A stretch of DNA of 64,000 nt, from the NCBI RefSeq assembly GCF_947496775.1, contig NZ_CANMDU010000010.1, positions 88,121 to 152,120 of the forward strand, in the 5' to 3' direction. The DNA comes from an uncultured Maribacter sp. GTDB taxonomy: Bacteria > Bacteroidota > Bacteroidia > Flavobacteriales > Flavobacteriaceae. The notes under the pieces were generated by a model. That model made no database searches. It was not told the DNA's origin and saw only the letters and a program-made list of their open reading frames with translations. Of the stretch, positions 19,284-28,772 are shown in pieces. Position numbers and translations under genes: made by a program. Position 1 is the first letter of the stretch. Each line of letters starts with the position of its first letter.

Positions 19284-21914
19284 TTATCCTAGACTCCTTA
19301 AACTTTTCTCTAATGTTTCTATTTTAGCTTCGGCATCTGCCAGCTTTTTTCTTTCTATGGCAATAACTTTTTCTGGCGCATTATTTACAAAACGTTCATT
19401 AGAGAGTTTTTTCTGAACAGAAATTAAAAACCCTTTAGTGTATTTTAACTCCTCTGCTATTTTAACTTTCTCTGCTTCTACATCTATAGCTCCTTCTATA
19501 GGAATAAAGTATTCGTTACTTTTTACTCTAAAAGTTAAAGCGCCATCTACCGCTGTATCTACATAAGAGATAGATTCTAAATTAGTTAATTTTCGTATTA
19601 CCGTATCCCAAGCTAAACCAGCTTTTTCCGAGTTTAATATGGAAAGAGACAAAGCTTCTTTCATTAGTATATTTTTCTCTTTACGAATAGTACGAATTCC
19701 CGATATTACATCTGCTGCAAAATTAAATTCTGCAAGTATATTAGTGTCAACACCTACTTCTTTAGGCCATTGCGACACCATTAAAGCTTCTTCTGGCGTT
19801 CTTTCTGTTATATGTTGCCATACTTCTTCCGTTAAAAAAGGCATAAAAGGATGTAACAATTTTAAATTTTGCTCAAACAAAAGAATTACTGCATTAAATG
19901 TCTTTTTATCTATTGGTTTTTGATAAGCTGGTTTTATAATTTCTAACAACCAGGAACTATAATCATCCCAAACTAATTTATAAATTGCCATTAAGGCGTC
20001 TGAAATTCTATACTTACTAAAATGATCTTCTATTTCTAATAAAGTCTCATTAAATTTTGCCGTATACCATTCTATACCTAGCTTAGATGCTTCAGGCTGC
20101 GGCAAATCTTCAACTTCCCACCCCTTTAACAAACGAAAGCCATTCCAAATTTTATTTGCAAAGTTCTTTCCTTGTTGGCATAAAGCCTCATCAAACATTA
20201 AATCGTTCCCAGCTGCAGCACTTAATAATAATCCAACGCGAACCCCATCTGCACCATAATCTTCCATAAGCTGTAATGCATCTGGAGAATTTCCTAATGA
20301 TTTTGACATTTTACGACGCTGTTTATCACGGACCAAACCTGTAAAATATACATTTTCGAAAGGTCTTTCATCTCTATATTCGTAACCAGAAACAATCATA
20401 CGTGCTACCCAGAAAAATAAAATATCCGGACCTGTTACCAAATCATTGGTAGGATAGTAATATTGAATCTCTTCATTTTCTGGTTCTAATATGCCTCCAA
20501 AAACACTAATAGGCCATAACCATGAAGAAAACCAAGTATCCAATACATCTGCATCTTGTTTTAAATCTGCAGTAGTTAAGTTTGTCTTTCCTGATTTAGA
20601 TTTTGCAAGCTCTAATGCTTCTTCTATAGTTTCCGCTACCACAAAGTCTTCATGCCCATCACCAAAATAAAAAGCTGGGATTTGCTGCCCCCACCACAGT
20701 TGGCGAGAAATATTCCAATCGCGAATATTTTCCATCCAATGGCGGTACGTATTTTCAAATTTCTTAGGAAATAGTTTTACTTCATTTGTTTTTAGCACCG
20801 CATCCAAAGCGGGTTTAGCTAAATCTTCCATTTTTAAGAACCACTGATCCGAAAGGCGAGGCTCTATAACCGCCTTAGTCCTTTCCGAAGTTCCTACTTT
20901 ATTTATATGTTGTTCAGTTTTTATTAAAAATCCTTTTTCCTCTAATTCTTTAGAAATTTCTTTACGAACAACAAAACGGTCTTTACCTTCATAATGCAAT
21001 CCAAAACTATTAAGAGATGCATCTTCATTAAAAATATCTATGATTTCTAGATTATGTTTCTCTCCTAAAGCTTTATCATTAATATCATGCGCAGGTGTTA
21101 CTTTTAGACAACCTGTACCAAATTCCATATCTACATAACCGTCTTCAATAATTGGAATTACCCTATCACACAAAGGAACAATTGCCTTTTTTCCTTTTAA
21201 ATGCGTAAAACGCTCGTCATTGGGATTAATACAAATAGCACTATCCCCCAAAATAGTTTCTGGTCTTGTCGTTGCAATAGTTACTTTTTCATCGGAACCC
21301 TCGATGGCGTAAGACAAATAATATAATAACCCTTGCTTCTCTTCATAAATTACTTCTTCATCGGACAATGTTGTTTTTGCCTCAGGATCCCAATTTACCA
21401 TTCGGTTTCCTTTATAAATTTTTCCTTTATTAAATAAGTCTACAAAAACTTTAATAACGGAAGCAGACATATCCTCATCCATAGTGAATTTGGTACGTTC
21501 CCAATCACATGAACACCCTAATTTCTTAAGTTGTTCTAAAATAACTCCTCCATATTCCTCTGTCCAGTCCCAAGCATGCTTTAAAAAGTCTTCTCTACTT
21601 AGATCTGCCTTATTAATTCCCTGCTCTTTTAACTTAGCGACAACCTTTGCTTCTGTAGCTATAGATGCGTGATCTGTACCTGGTACCCAACATGCATTTT
21701 TACCCATTAATCTTGCTCTACGAATGAGAACATCTTGAATAGTATTATTAAGCATATGACCCATATGTAGTATCCCCGTAACATTTGGTGGGGGAATTAC
21801 AATGGTGTATGGCTCTCTGTCGTCAGGGGTAGAATGAAAAAAGTTGTTTTTCATCCAATAATCATACCAGTGATTTTCTACTGATTGTGGATTATATTTT
21901 GATGGAATTTCCAT
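19284..21914 (-). CDS. valS: Valyl-tRNA synthetase
   Basis: An 876-residue class I synthetase charging tRNA-Val. HIGH motif as HMGH (50-53) within [15 protein letters not shown], the editing domain with [24 protein letters not shown] at 535-539, and a C-terminal coiled-coil ([18 protein letters not shown] ... KSLRSL) that defines ValS. Length is typical. FAH-family gene follows closely. The 5' region to 22048 shows no clean minus-strand -7 box. Confidence 0.97.
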   Translation of the reverse strand: MEIPSKYNPQSVENHWYDYWMKNNFFHSTPDDREPYTIVIPPPNVTGILHMGHMLNNTIQDVLIRRARLMGKNACWVPGTDHASIATEAKVVAKLKEQGINKADLSREDFLKHAWDWTEEYGGVILEQLKKLGCSCDWERTKFTMDEDMSASVIKVFVDLFNKGKIYKGNRMVNWDPEAKTTLSDEEVIYEEKQGLLYYLSYAIEGSDEKVTIATTRPETILGDSAICINPNDERFTHLKGKKAIVPLCDRVIPIIEDGYVDMEFGTGCLKVTPAHDINDKALGEKHNLEIIDIFNEDASLNSFGLHYEGKDRFVVRKEISKELEEKGFLIKTEQHINKVGTSERTKAVIEPRLSDQWFLKMEDLAKPALDAVLKTNEVKLFPKKFENTYRHWMENIRDWNISRQLWWGQQIPAFYFGDGHEDFVVAETIEEALELAKSKSGKTNLTTADLKQDADVLDTWFSSWLWPISVFGGILEPENEEIQYYYPTNDLVTGPDILFFWVARMIVSGYEYRDERPFENVYFTGLVRDKQRRKMSKSLGNSPDALQLMEDYGADGVRVGLLLSAAAGNDLMFDEALCQQGKNFANKIWNGFRLLKGWEVEDLPQPEASKLGIEWYTAKFNETLLEIEDHFSKYRISDALMAIYKLVWDDYSSWLLEIIKPAYQKPIDKKTFNAVILLFEQNLKLLHPFMPFLTEEVWQHITERTPEEALMVSQWPKEVGVDTNILAEFNFAADVISGIRTIRKEKNILMKEALSLSILNSEKAGLAWDTVIRKLTNLESISYVDTAVDGALTFRVKSNEYFIPIEGAIDVEAEKVKIAEELKYTKGFLISVQKKLSNERFVNNAPEKVIAIERKKLADAEAKIETLEKSLRSLG

Positions 21915-22048
21915 TTTTTGGTACAGTTTTTGAAATATTAATTTAATGTATAAAAAAGTAACATTAAAAGATATGTTAAATTATATCAATTCCGTTATTT
22001 TTAAAATACGAAACAAAAATAAGTAACGTTAGAGTATAACAAAAGAAT

Positions 22049-22080
22049 TTTGGAGGTTCATCTGAAAAGATTTAATTTTG
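22049..22080 (+). promoter_or_regulatory. Near-ideal Bacteroidetes promoter (TTTG-N20-TAATTTTG) for the DUF1573 gene
   Basis: TTTG at 22049-22052 and TAATTTTG at 22073-22080 are 20 bp apart, matching the -33/-7 consensus better than any other site here. ATG follows at 22104. Confidence 0.65.
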
Positions 22081-22103
22081 ATTTATACCCAAAACAAAAA
22101 ATT

Positions 22104-22496
22104 ATGAAAAAAATAGTACTTGTATTATTTGTAGGATTACTAGGATTTAGCCTAACAGCTCAGGAAACAGGAGCTAAAATTGAGTTTACAGCAGAAACTG
22201 TTGATTATGGAGAAGTTGTTAAAGGTGCGGACGGTGTTCGTGTTTTTGAATTTACTAATACGGGATCAGCTCCTTTAGTATTAAGTAAAGTAACCTCTAG
22301 TTGTGGATGTACAATCCCTTCCTATGATAAGGATCCTGTTTTACCTGGTAAAAAAGGAAAAATATCTGTAAAATATGATACAAAAAGAGTGGGGCCAATT
22401 AGAAAAGCTATCACCGTTTTATCTAATGCAGATACACCTACGAAAGTTTTAAAAATTAAAGGAGAAGTAAAAGATCCAAATAACGGAACGAAATAA
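22104..22496 (+). CDS. Secreted DUF1573 protein
   Basis: From the ATG at 22104 it is 130 residues with a signal peptide ending at SLTAQ. The mature part is one DUF1573 immunoglobulin-like domain with the hallmark FEFTNTGSAPLVLSKVTSSC followed by GCT (two close cysteines). DUF1573 proteins are common extracytoplasmic proteins in Bacteroidetes; function not known. A longer start at 22050 is rejected because it would place the promoter inside the gene. Flanked by its own strong promoter and terminator, so it is monocistronic. Confidence 0.88.
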   Translation: MKKIVLVLFVGLLGFSLTAQETGAKIEFTAETVDYGEVVKGADGVRVFEFTNTGSAPLVLSKVTSSCGCTIPSYDKDPVLPGKKGKISVKYDTKRVGPIRKAITVLSNADTPTKVLKIKGEVKDPNNGTK

Positions 22497-22520
22497 AAAT
22501 TACTTTTTAATTAAAATATA

Positions 22521-22544
22521 AAAGCTCGGTATATACCGAGCTTT
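22521..22544 (+). terminator. Terminator after the DUF1573 gene
   Basis: A perfectly palindromic stem (22521-22530 with 22535-22544, 4-nt loop) followed by a T run on the plus strand. The A-run on the left means it may also serve the convergent protease gene. Confidence 0.85.
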
Positions 22545-22577
22545 TTTTATTTCTATCCAATAATATCACCAAAGATA

Positions 22578-23897
22578 TTACTTAAATATATTTTTTAAAA
22601 CGAAACTAAAAAGAACATCTTGATTGTACCTTTCTATAAGTAAGCGAATCCTTTTTCCTTCTTTTTGATTAAGCATCTGCATTATTTCTTGAAGTTTATA
22701 ACTATAAACTCTTTTTCCGTTTACCGCTAATATTACATCTCCTTCTTGCAAACCAGCAGATTCAGCAGGACTACCCGCTCTAATTGCCGAAACCACTATT
22801 TCAGGAACTAAACTTAACCTAGTTGAATTTTCTATTAAAATTTGAACATTTCCAAATGTATCAGAACTTCCTTTTTTAGCACTTCCAATATATTCAGAAA
22901 CATACCTTACTCCATCATGTTGAAGTTCTATACCGCTTAAATTGTAATGAAACGGAATATTAAAATTGCCGTTTTTTCTAAGAATTATTTTTTCATTCTT
23001 ATAATCGAATACAATATTAAAACGTTTTAAAACCTCCCCTCCTATGCTACCATTTCTATTCCCTAAATTTTTAATGTTATTAAATGTTTTCATATTAGGG
23101 AATGCCGCTTTTGCATCTTCTAATGAAAAATTTCCTATGGATATACTGTTTACTTTAGTTCTTTTTCCAAAAATACTACCTCCTAATCCTTTACCTAAAA
23201 AATCATCATAATTCTTTTCCGGGACACCAATATTTTTATCTTCAAAAAGCCATATGGCATCACTACTTCCCGTATCCACAAGCATTCTAACTTGCAAATC
23301 GTCTTTGCCGTTAATATGTACCTTTGCATCTACATACGCTTTCTTTTTCCTTATTTTCAAAGGCAATATCTCTACCTTCTTTTTGTTTTTTATTTTATAA
23401 CTTCCTGGAGCGTAGAATTTAATTAGCTGTTTTCCGTAATTAATATCTACTACAAAGTCTCTAAATAATTCATAACCTATAATACCATGAACTGGAATAC
23501 CTAAACTAGGAGAAAAATTGAGACTCTTATCCATCACCACAAATAAATCTTGGTTTGCATTTTTTACCTCCCCAATCTTAAAAAAGTTTTTTTTAGAACT
23601 TAGGGCTTTAATAGGTTCACTTTCCCCTAAACCACGAATTGCAATTTCAGAAACATTATTTATCTGTATAGAATCCTTATCAGACACATTAAACAAAATA
23701 GGTTTTCCTACACCAGAATCTAAGATAAAAGACAATTCTGTACCGTTAACCTCAATAGGCATAACGATTAAGTTATTAACCAATTTAAATTTTACTTTCT
23801 GAAAATCTTGACCATTAGGTAATTCAAAATTTTGCCCTATCGCAGAAAAAGCAGAGCACAATAAAAGCAATATAAAAAGTGTAGCTATTTTTCTCAA
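22578..23897 (-). CDS. Secreted retropepsin-like aspartic protease with PDZ domain
   Basis: A 439-residue protein with a signal peptide (cut near AIGQ). Two aspartic-protease-like half domains carry Asp60 in FILDSGVG and Asp208 in LVDTGSSD. A PDZ domain follows (about 355-435: IVVSAIRAGSPAESAGLQEGDVI). The fold is that of the aspartyl protease/PDZ family common in Bacteroidetes. The first half has DSG where DTG is usual. Extracytoplasmic. Substrate unknown. It is convergent with the DUF1573 gene. Confidence 0.85.
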   Translation of the reverse strand: MRKIATLFILLLLCSAFSAIGQNFELPNGQDFQKVKFKLVNNLIVMPIEVNGTELSFILDSGVGKPILFNVSDKDSIQINNVSEIAIRGLGESEPIKALSSKKNFFKIGEVKNANQDLFVVMDKSLNFSPSLGIPVHGIIGYELFRDFVVDINYGKQLIKFYAPGSYKIKNKKKVEILPLKIRKKKAYVDAKVHINGKDDLQVRMLVDTGSSDAIWLFEDKNIGVPEKNYDDFLGKGLGGSIFGKRTKVNSISIGNFSLEDAKAAFPNMKTFNNIKNLGNRNGSIGGEVLKRFNIVFDYKNEKIILRKNGNFNIPFHYNLSGIELQHDGVRYVSEYIGSAKKGSSDTFGNVQILIENSTRLSLVPEIVVSAIRAGSPAESAGLQEGDVILAVNGKRVYSYKLQEIMQMLNQKEGKRIRLLIERYNQDVLFSFVLKNIFK

Positions 23898-24048
23898 CTT
23901 ACTTTATTTTAACGCATTACCTACTTTAAATCTATTGTATAAATTACAAACTACCTAAAACTTTAACAAAAAATGAAAAACGAAATAATTCTTGTTATCA
24001 TTGTTTGTTCTGTTATGTTTCCTCATTTTTGCTTAAAATATGTTACAT

Positions 24049-25239
24049 ATGCCAAATATTTCTCGAAAAGGAGTTTCTATGCCTGAATCTCCGATACGCA
24101 AACTGGTTCCTTTTGCAGAAAAAGCGAAAATGAATGGTGCTAAAGTTATCCATTTAAATATTGGTCAGCCGGATATAAAAACACCACAAATTGCCTTAGA
24201 CGCAGTAAAAAACAATAATTTAGATATCGTTGCATATAGCCGAACAGAAGGGTCAGAGATTTTTAGAGAAAAAATTGCGACCTATTATGCAAAACATTCT
24301 ATCACCGTAGAATCTACAGATATTATCGTTACTACAGGTGGTTCTGAAGCTCTTTCCTTTGTGATGGGAAGTATTGCCGATTTTGATGATGAAATTATAA
24401 TACCGGAGCCTTTCTATGCAAATTATAATGGATTCGCTACTTCAGCTGGGGTAAAAGTAGTCCCTGTGGTTTCTAGAATAGAAAATAATTTTGCTTTACC
24501 ACCTATAGAAGATTTTGAAGAATTAATTACTTCTAAAACTAAAGCCATACTAATTTGTAATCCTGGAAACCCAACTGGATACCTATATAGTAAAGAAGAA
24601 ATTCAAAAATTAGCCACCATTGCAAAAAAACATAATCTCTTTTTGGTTGCTGATGAAGTGTATAGAGAATTTACGTATGACGATAAGGGGCATTATTCGA
24701 TTCTTCAAGAAGTAGGGTTAGAAGAAAACGCTATAGTTATTGACTCCGTTTCTAAGCGTTATAGCATGTGTGGCGCTCGTATAGGCTACTTAGTTTCTAA
24801 AAACAAAGAAGTTATTGCTACTGCACTTAAATTTGCACAAGCAAGATTATCACCTCCTACCTATGCCCAAATAGCAAGTGAAGCTGCTTTAGACACCCCT
24901 CAAAGTTATTTTAATGATGTAAAAGAGGAGTATCTAAAAAGAAGAAATACTTTAATTGCAGAATTAAAAAACATTGATGGCGTAAAAGTTGGCGTACCAA
25001 ACGGAGCTTTTTATTGCATAGCTGAATTACCCGTAAAAAACGCAGATGATTTTGCACAATGGTTGTTAGAAGATTTTAGATATAAAGGGGAAACGGTAAT
25101 GGTTGCACCAGCCGCAGGGTTTTATGCTACCAAAGGTCTAGGTGAAAACCAAATTAGAATTGCATATGTACTAAACCAAGATAGTTTAAAAAGAGCAGTT
25201 ACTATACTAAAAGAAGCTCTTAAAAGTTATATAGGGTAA
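24049..25239 (+). CDS. Class I/II pyridoxal-phosphate aminotransferase
   Basis: About 396 residues from ATG 24049 (MPNISRKGVSMPESPIRK); an ATG three codons earlier is also open. Fold type I marks: LNIGQPDIKTP, VTTGGSEAL, CNPGNPTGYLYS, the Lys-bearing SVSKRYSMCGARIG (PLP Schiff base on the Lys), and NQIRIAYV with the carboxylate-binding Arg. The family includes aspartate aminotransferases; substrate not assigned. murB overlaps its stop by 1 bp (TAATG), so the two are translationally coupled. Confidence 0.9.
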   Translation: MPNISRKGVSMPESPIRKLVPFAEKAKMNGAKVIHLNIGQPDIKTPQIALDAVKNNNLDIVAYSRTEGSEIFREKIATYYAKHSITVESTDIIVTTGGSEALSFVMGSIADFDDEIIIPEPFYANYNGFATSAGVKVVPVVSRIENNFALPPIEDFEELITSKTKAILICNPGNPTGYLYSKEEIQKLATIAKKHNLFLVADEVYREFTYDDKGHYSILQEVGLEENAIVIDSVSKRYSMCGARIGYLVSKNKEVIATALKFAQARLSPPTYAQIASEAALDTPQSYFNDVKEEYLKRRNTLIAELKNIDGVKVGVPNGAFYCIAELPVKNADDFAQWLLEDFRYKGETVMVAPAAGFYATKGLGENQIRIAYVLNQDSLKRAVTILKEALKSYIG

Positions 25240-26255
25240 TGCATATTTTACAAAACATATCTTTACAATCTTATAACACTTTTGGTATTTCCGCTAAGGC
25301 AAAACACTTCTGTGAAGTTTCTAATATAGAAGAACTAAAAAATGTTTTCTCTCTAAAAGAATACCCCACTAAATTTGTTATTAGTGGAGGAAGCAATTTA
25401 TTACTTACTAAAGACATAGAAGCCCTTGTAATACATATTAACATAAAAGGAATATCTATAATTGAGGAAGACAACGATTATGTTATTCTTAAAGTTATGG
25501 CTGGTGAAAATTGGCACGAAATGATTCTATGGACCCTAGAGAATAATTATGGAGGTTTAGAAAACATGTCACTAATTCCTGGTAAAACTGGAACAGCTCC
25601 AATCCAAAATATTGGTGCCTATGGCGTAGAACTTAAAGATCATTTTGTAAGCTGCGAAGCATTACACACAGAAACTTTAGAGATAAAATCTTTTAGCAAA
25701 GAAGCTTGTAAATTTGGATACCGAGACTCTTATTTTAAAAATGAAGGAAAAGGAAAATTTGTTATTACGTCTGTAAATTTAAAACTTACTAAAACCAATC
25801 ATATCTTAAATACTTCTTATGGTTCTATAGAAGAAGAATTACTTAAAAAAAACATTAAAAAACCTAGTATTCAAGACATTTCCAATGCCGTAATTACTAT
25901 AAGACAAAGCAAATTACCAGATCCAAAAGAAATCGGTAATAGTGGTAGTTTTTTTAAAAACCCAATACTTTCTAAAGAAGAGTTTCTTGTTTTTAGTTCC
26001 AAACATCCAGAGGCTCCATTTTATAAAATAAGTGATACTTTATTTAAAGTACCCGCAGGTTGGCTTATTGAACAAAGTGGTTTTAAAGGCAAACGCCTTG
26101 GTGATGCCGGTGTTCATAAAAAACAAGCACTTGTTTTAGTTAATTACGGTAAGGCAACCGGACAAGAAATATTAAATTTAGCACATACTATTATTTCTGA
26201 AGTTCGCAATAAGTTTGGGATAACTATTTCCCCTGAAGTAAATATAATAAGATAA
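25239..26255 (+). CDS. murB: UDP-N-acetylenolpyruvoylglucosamine reductase
   Basis: A 338-residue FAD flavoenzyme that reduces UDP-GlcNAc-enolpyruvate to UDP-MurNAc. Marks: SGGSNLLLTKD (FAD-binding), SLIPGKTGTAPIQNIGAYGVEL, CKFGYRDSYFK and NSGSFFKNP with the catalytic Ser, then the C-terminal Glu in SPEVNII. It has the long, type I form. Translation overlaps the aminotransferase stop by 1 bp. Confidence 0.95.
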   Translation: MHILQNISLQSYNTFGISAKAKHFCEVSNIEELKNVFSLKEYPTKFVISGGSNLLLTKDIEALVIHINIKGISIIEEDNDYVILKVMAGENWHEMILWTLENNYGGLENMSLIPGKTGTAPIQNIGAYGVELKDHFVSCEALHTETLEIKSFSKEACKFGYRDSYFKNEGKGKFVITSVNLKLTKTNHILNTSYGSIEEELLKKNIKKPSIQDISNAVITIRQSKLPDPKEIGNSGSFFKNPILSKEEFLVFSSKHPEAPFYKISDTLFKVPAGWLIEQSGFKGKRLGDAGVHKKQALVLVNYGKATGQEILNLAHTIISEVRNKFGITISPEVNIIR

Positions 26256-26282
26256 CCCCCGCAAGAAACTTACGAGGGTTAT
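26252..26282 (+). terminator. Weak hairpin at the murB stop
   Basis: ATAACCC (26252-26258) pairs with GGGTTAT (26276-26282) but no T-run follows; the murB stop codon is inside the stem. Confidence 0.35.
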
Positions 26283-26300
26283 ACCAAACCAACCAAAATT

Positions 26301-26327
26301 AAATGTACAATAACCAGTTGTACATTT
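26301..26327 (+). terminator. Second hairpin between murB and the sigma factor
   Basis: A perfect 10-bp stem (26301-26310 with 26318-26327) and 7-nt loop, followed by a T-rich but interrupted tract. It could be a terminator or an RNA processing site. Confidence 0.45.
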
Positions 26328-26455
26328 ATACTATTATTTTTATCATAACGCTTTCCTTAACAATCAATTTAATAATTTAGCGTTTAAAGGATATACGGTA
26401 AAAAAGAAGATATTGGATGCCTTTGTGTTTAATTTTCTTATACCCTATCATTATT

Positions 26456-27022
26456 ATGAGCACACTACTTGAAAAACATATTGTAGAACTTTTGCAAGAG
26501 CGCAATGACAAAGCCATCTCCCTTTTGTATGAAAACTATGGAGATACCCTATATGGAGTAGCCCATAAAGTAGTACGTAACGATGATTTAGCTCAAGATG
26601 TGGTCCAAGAAAGTTTTGTGAAAATTTGGAAAAAAGCAGATACCTATGATCCATCCAAGGCCAAATTGTTTACTTGGTTATTTAGAATTACCAGAAATAC
26701 TGCTATTGATAAATTAAGAAGCGTTAACACAAAACTGGATAAAGAAATCCAAATAGATGTTTCCGACGTATATAATTTAGGTGTAGATAGTACAAGGCCG
26801 GAATTCATGGATATCCGTGACAATTTAGATAAGATAGAAAGCAAATACCAAATAGTTTTGGAAGCTTTGTTCTTTCAAGGGATGACACAACAAGAAGCTA
26901 GTGATGAGCTAGATATTCCTTTAGGAACAATTAAGTCTAGATTAAAAATAGGTTTACGCGAGTTAAAAAAAATATATGGACCTGCTTTGGTTCTACTTGC
27001 ACTTACTTTAAATGTGTTATAA
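26456..27022 (+). CDS. ECF-type RNA polymerase sigma factor
   Basis: About 188 residues from ATG 26456 (MSTLLEKHIV). Region 2 (ISLLYENYGDTLYGVAHKV ... AQDVVQESFVKIWKKA) and region 4 (QEASDELDIPLGTIKSRLKIGL) are typical. A longer start at 26417 adds a hydrophobic stretch and is rejected. TGCCTTTG at 26418-26425 resembles a -7 box. Its stop overlaps the start of the anti-sigma gene by 1 bp, so the two form a regulatory pair. Confidence 0.9.
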   Translation: MSTLLEKHIVELLQERNDKAISLLYENYGDTLYGVAHKVVRNDDLAQDVVQESFVKIWKKADTYDPSKAKLFTWLFRITRNTAIDKLRSVNTKLDKEIQIDVSDVYNLGVDSTRPEFMDIRDNLDKIESKYQIVLEALFFQGMTQQEASDELDIPLGTIKSRLKIGLRELKKIYGPALVLLALTLNVL

Positions 27023-27780
27023 TGAAAGAAAAGATTAAGATATTTTTAGATTCAGATTTGTTAGAAAAATACCTATTAGGTAGCACTAATGAGATGGAAT
27101 CTCTACAAGTAGAAAGATACATCGCGATGTATCCTGAAGTAAGAGACACTTATAATGAGCTTCAAGACAATTTAGAGAGTTTTGCAAAATTACATGCTAT
27201 AAAAACCCCAGATGGCTTAAAAGAAAAGATTCTTGCACGAATAAAATCAGAACGTACTGGTCGTAAAAAATTCTTTAGATACGCTATCGCTGCAAGTATA
27301 ATTGCATGTGTGTTTGCAAGTGCTTCCTATTTTTTCTATAATCAGAATCAAAATTTACAACAAGAAAACACCATTGTTTCTAATAAAATAAAAACATTAG
27401 AAGCAGATATGAGGCAACAATTAGAGGATGTAAGAAACCAATTTATTGTTCTTAATAATCCGCAAACTAAAAAATATAATGTAAGAGGTAACAGAATGGC
27501 CAAAGACCTTAAAGCCATAGCCTATATTAATCCTGTTAAGAAACTTTCTTATATTAACGTTAGCAAACTTCCTGAATTGCCAGAAAACCAATGTTTTCAG
27601 ATGTGGGCAGAGGTTAATGGCAAAATGTTAAACTTAGGAATTATTGAAGAAGCTGGTAATAAAGATAACCTTACTGCTCTTCCTTATGCTGATAATGCGG
27701 TTAGTTACATTACTATTGAACCTAAAGGCGGTAACGTAAGTCCTACTGTCAATAAAATTGTTGCGAATATTGCGTATTAA
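27022..27780 (+). CDS. RskA-type membrane anti-sigma factor
   Basis: A 252-residue protein with a cytoplasmic N-terminal anti-sigma segment (LLEKYLLGSTNEMESLQVERYI), a single transmembrane segment (about 90-107) and a periplasmic C-terminal RskA domain (AYINPVKKLSYINVSKLPELP, CFQMWAEVNGKM, VSYITIEPKGG). A coiled-coil follows the membrane segment. It should bind and hold the ECF sigma encoded by the preceding, overlapping gene. The external signal is unknown. Confidence 0.88.
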   Translation: MKEKIKIFLDSDLLEKYLLGSTNEMESLQVERYIAMYPEVRDTYNELQDNLESFAKLHAIKTPDGLKEKILARIKSERTGRKKFFRYAIAASIIACVFASASYFFYNQNQNLQQENTIVSNKIKTLEADMRQQLEDVRNQFIVLNNPQTKKYNVRGNRMAKDLKAIAYINPVKKLSYINVSKLPELPENQCFQMWAEVNGKMLNLGIIEEAGNKDNLTALPYADNAVSYITIEPKGGNVSPTVNKIVANIAY

Positions 27781-27804
27781 CAACAACACATATAAAGTAA
27801 TCTT

Positions 27805-27825
27805 AAAGCCCCTTTTTGGGGCTTT
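27805..27825 (+). terminator. Terminator after the sigma/anti-sigma operon
   Basis: A perfect 8-bp stem (27805-27812 with 27818-27825), 5-nt loop, then ATTTTTAT. Confidence 0.8.
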
Positions 27826-27832
27826 ATTTTTA

Positions 27833-27840
27833 TATCTTTG
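27833..27840 (+). promoter_or_regulatory. -7 box (TATCTTTG) for the small Cys-rich gene
   Basis: TAnnTTTG match 14 bp before the ATG at 27855 and just after the terminator. Confidence 0.5.
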
Positions 27841-27854
27841 TTGAAAATTTTATT

Positions 27855-28064
27855 ATGAAGTTGATACTACTTACTATAGGTCTTCTCACCTTAGCTTTTG
27901 CCGGAATTGCAATTAAAATATGGGCGAAAAAAGATGGTAAATTTGCAGGTACTTGTGCTAGCCAAAGTCCATTTTTAAATAAAGAAGGAGAGGCTTGCGG
28001 CATGTGTGGTAAATTACCTGACGAGCAAGATTGCAAAAAAGACGCTACTCCAGAATTGCAGTAG
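27855..28064 (+). CDS. Small membrane protein with four cysteines
   Basis: From ATG 27855 it is 69 residues; the longer frame from 27816 overlaps the terminator and promoter and is rejected. One N-terminal membrane segment (residues 3-21) precedes a soluble part with Cys34, Cys48, Cys51 and Cys60 in the pattern GTC-x13-CGMCGK-x8-C. This spacing suggests metal or iron-sulfur binding. The layout resembles NqrM (DUF539), which helps iron insertion into the sodium-pumping NADH:quinone reductase, but the match is by eye only and no nqr gene is nearby. Sigma factor gene follows after 40 bp. Confidence 0.65.
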   Translation: MKLILLTIGLLTLAFAGIAIKIWAKKDGKFAGTCASQSPFLNKEGEACGMCGKLPDEQDCKKDATPELQ

Positions 28065-28104
28065 TCTATATATTAAAAAAACGTAATTTTCTAAGTTCCC
28101 TGTT

Positions 28105-28662
28105 TTGGAAAACAAACAAACAATTCTTGATATTATAGAAAAAGCAAAATTAGGCAACCAAATTGCTTATAGTAAATTACTAGATACATTTTGGAATGAT
28201 GTTTATGGTTTTCAATTAAAAAGAACAGAAAACGAGAGTGATGCTGAAGATATAACTGTACAAACATTCTCTAAGGCTTTTGATAAATTACTGACTTATG
28301 ATAACTCCTACGCTTTTAAAACTTGGTTAATTACTATTTCTAAAAATATTCATGTAGATCTTTTAAGAAAAAGAAAAAAAGATATTATTAACCCGCATGA
28401 TGATAATGAAGCATTTAAAAAAGTCTTGGATGATGCCCCTTCCGCAGAAGACCAACTTATTACGGAACAAAACCTTGCCACTCTTTTACTTCACATAAAA
28501 AAATTAAAACCGCATTATCAAGAGGTTATAAACCTTAGGTATTTTAACGAACTTAGTTATGCCTCCATAGCAGAACAACTAAATGAACCTATGAACAATG
28601 TTAAAGTAAAATTATTGCGGGCAAAAAAATTATTAGCCGAAGTAATTAGTGGTAATAAATAA
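28105..28662 (+). CDS. RNA polymerase sigma factor (ECF-like), TTG start
   Basis: A 185-residue sigma-70 family protein with region 2 (SKLLDTFWNDVYGFQLKRT, DAEDITVQTFSKAFDKL) and region 4 (YQEVINLRYFNELSYASIAEQL). The only workable start is TTG at 28105; an in-frame stop lies 21 bp upstream and no ATG occurs near the N-terminus. No anti-sigma gene follows; lipA comes next after 110 bp with its own promoter. This sigma-lipA pairing is familiar from flavobacteria. Confidence 0.85.
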   Translation: MENKQTILDIIEKAKLGNQIAYSKLLDTFWNDVYGFQLKRTENESDAEDITVQTFSKAFDKLLTYDNSYAFKTWLITISKNIHVDLLRKRKKDIINPHDDNEAFKKVLDDAPSAEDQLITEQNLATLLLHIKKLKPHYQEVINLRYFNELSYASIAEQLNEPMNNVKVKLLRAKKLLAEVISGNK

Positions 28663-28750
28663 GCCAATTCAAAAAAGCAATAAACAAAATAATATTTCAA
28701 TTATAATTTTAGGTCTTCTTAATACCACAAAAGGTCTTTTAATTAGTTTG

Positions 28751-28758
28751 TATATTTG
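28751..28758 (+). promoter_or_regulatory. -7 box (TATATTTG) for lipA
   Basis: TAnnTTTG match 14 bp before the lipA ATG. Confidence 0.5.
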
Positions 28759-28772
28759 ATTAAAATTTATTC

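Noticed and set aside
22050..22103. Extended N-terminus for the DUF1573 protein
   Set aside because: The promoter -33 and -7 elements fall inside it, and the signal peptide begins at ATG 22104.
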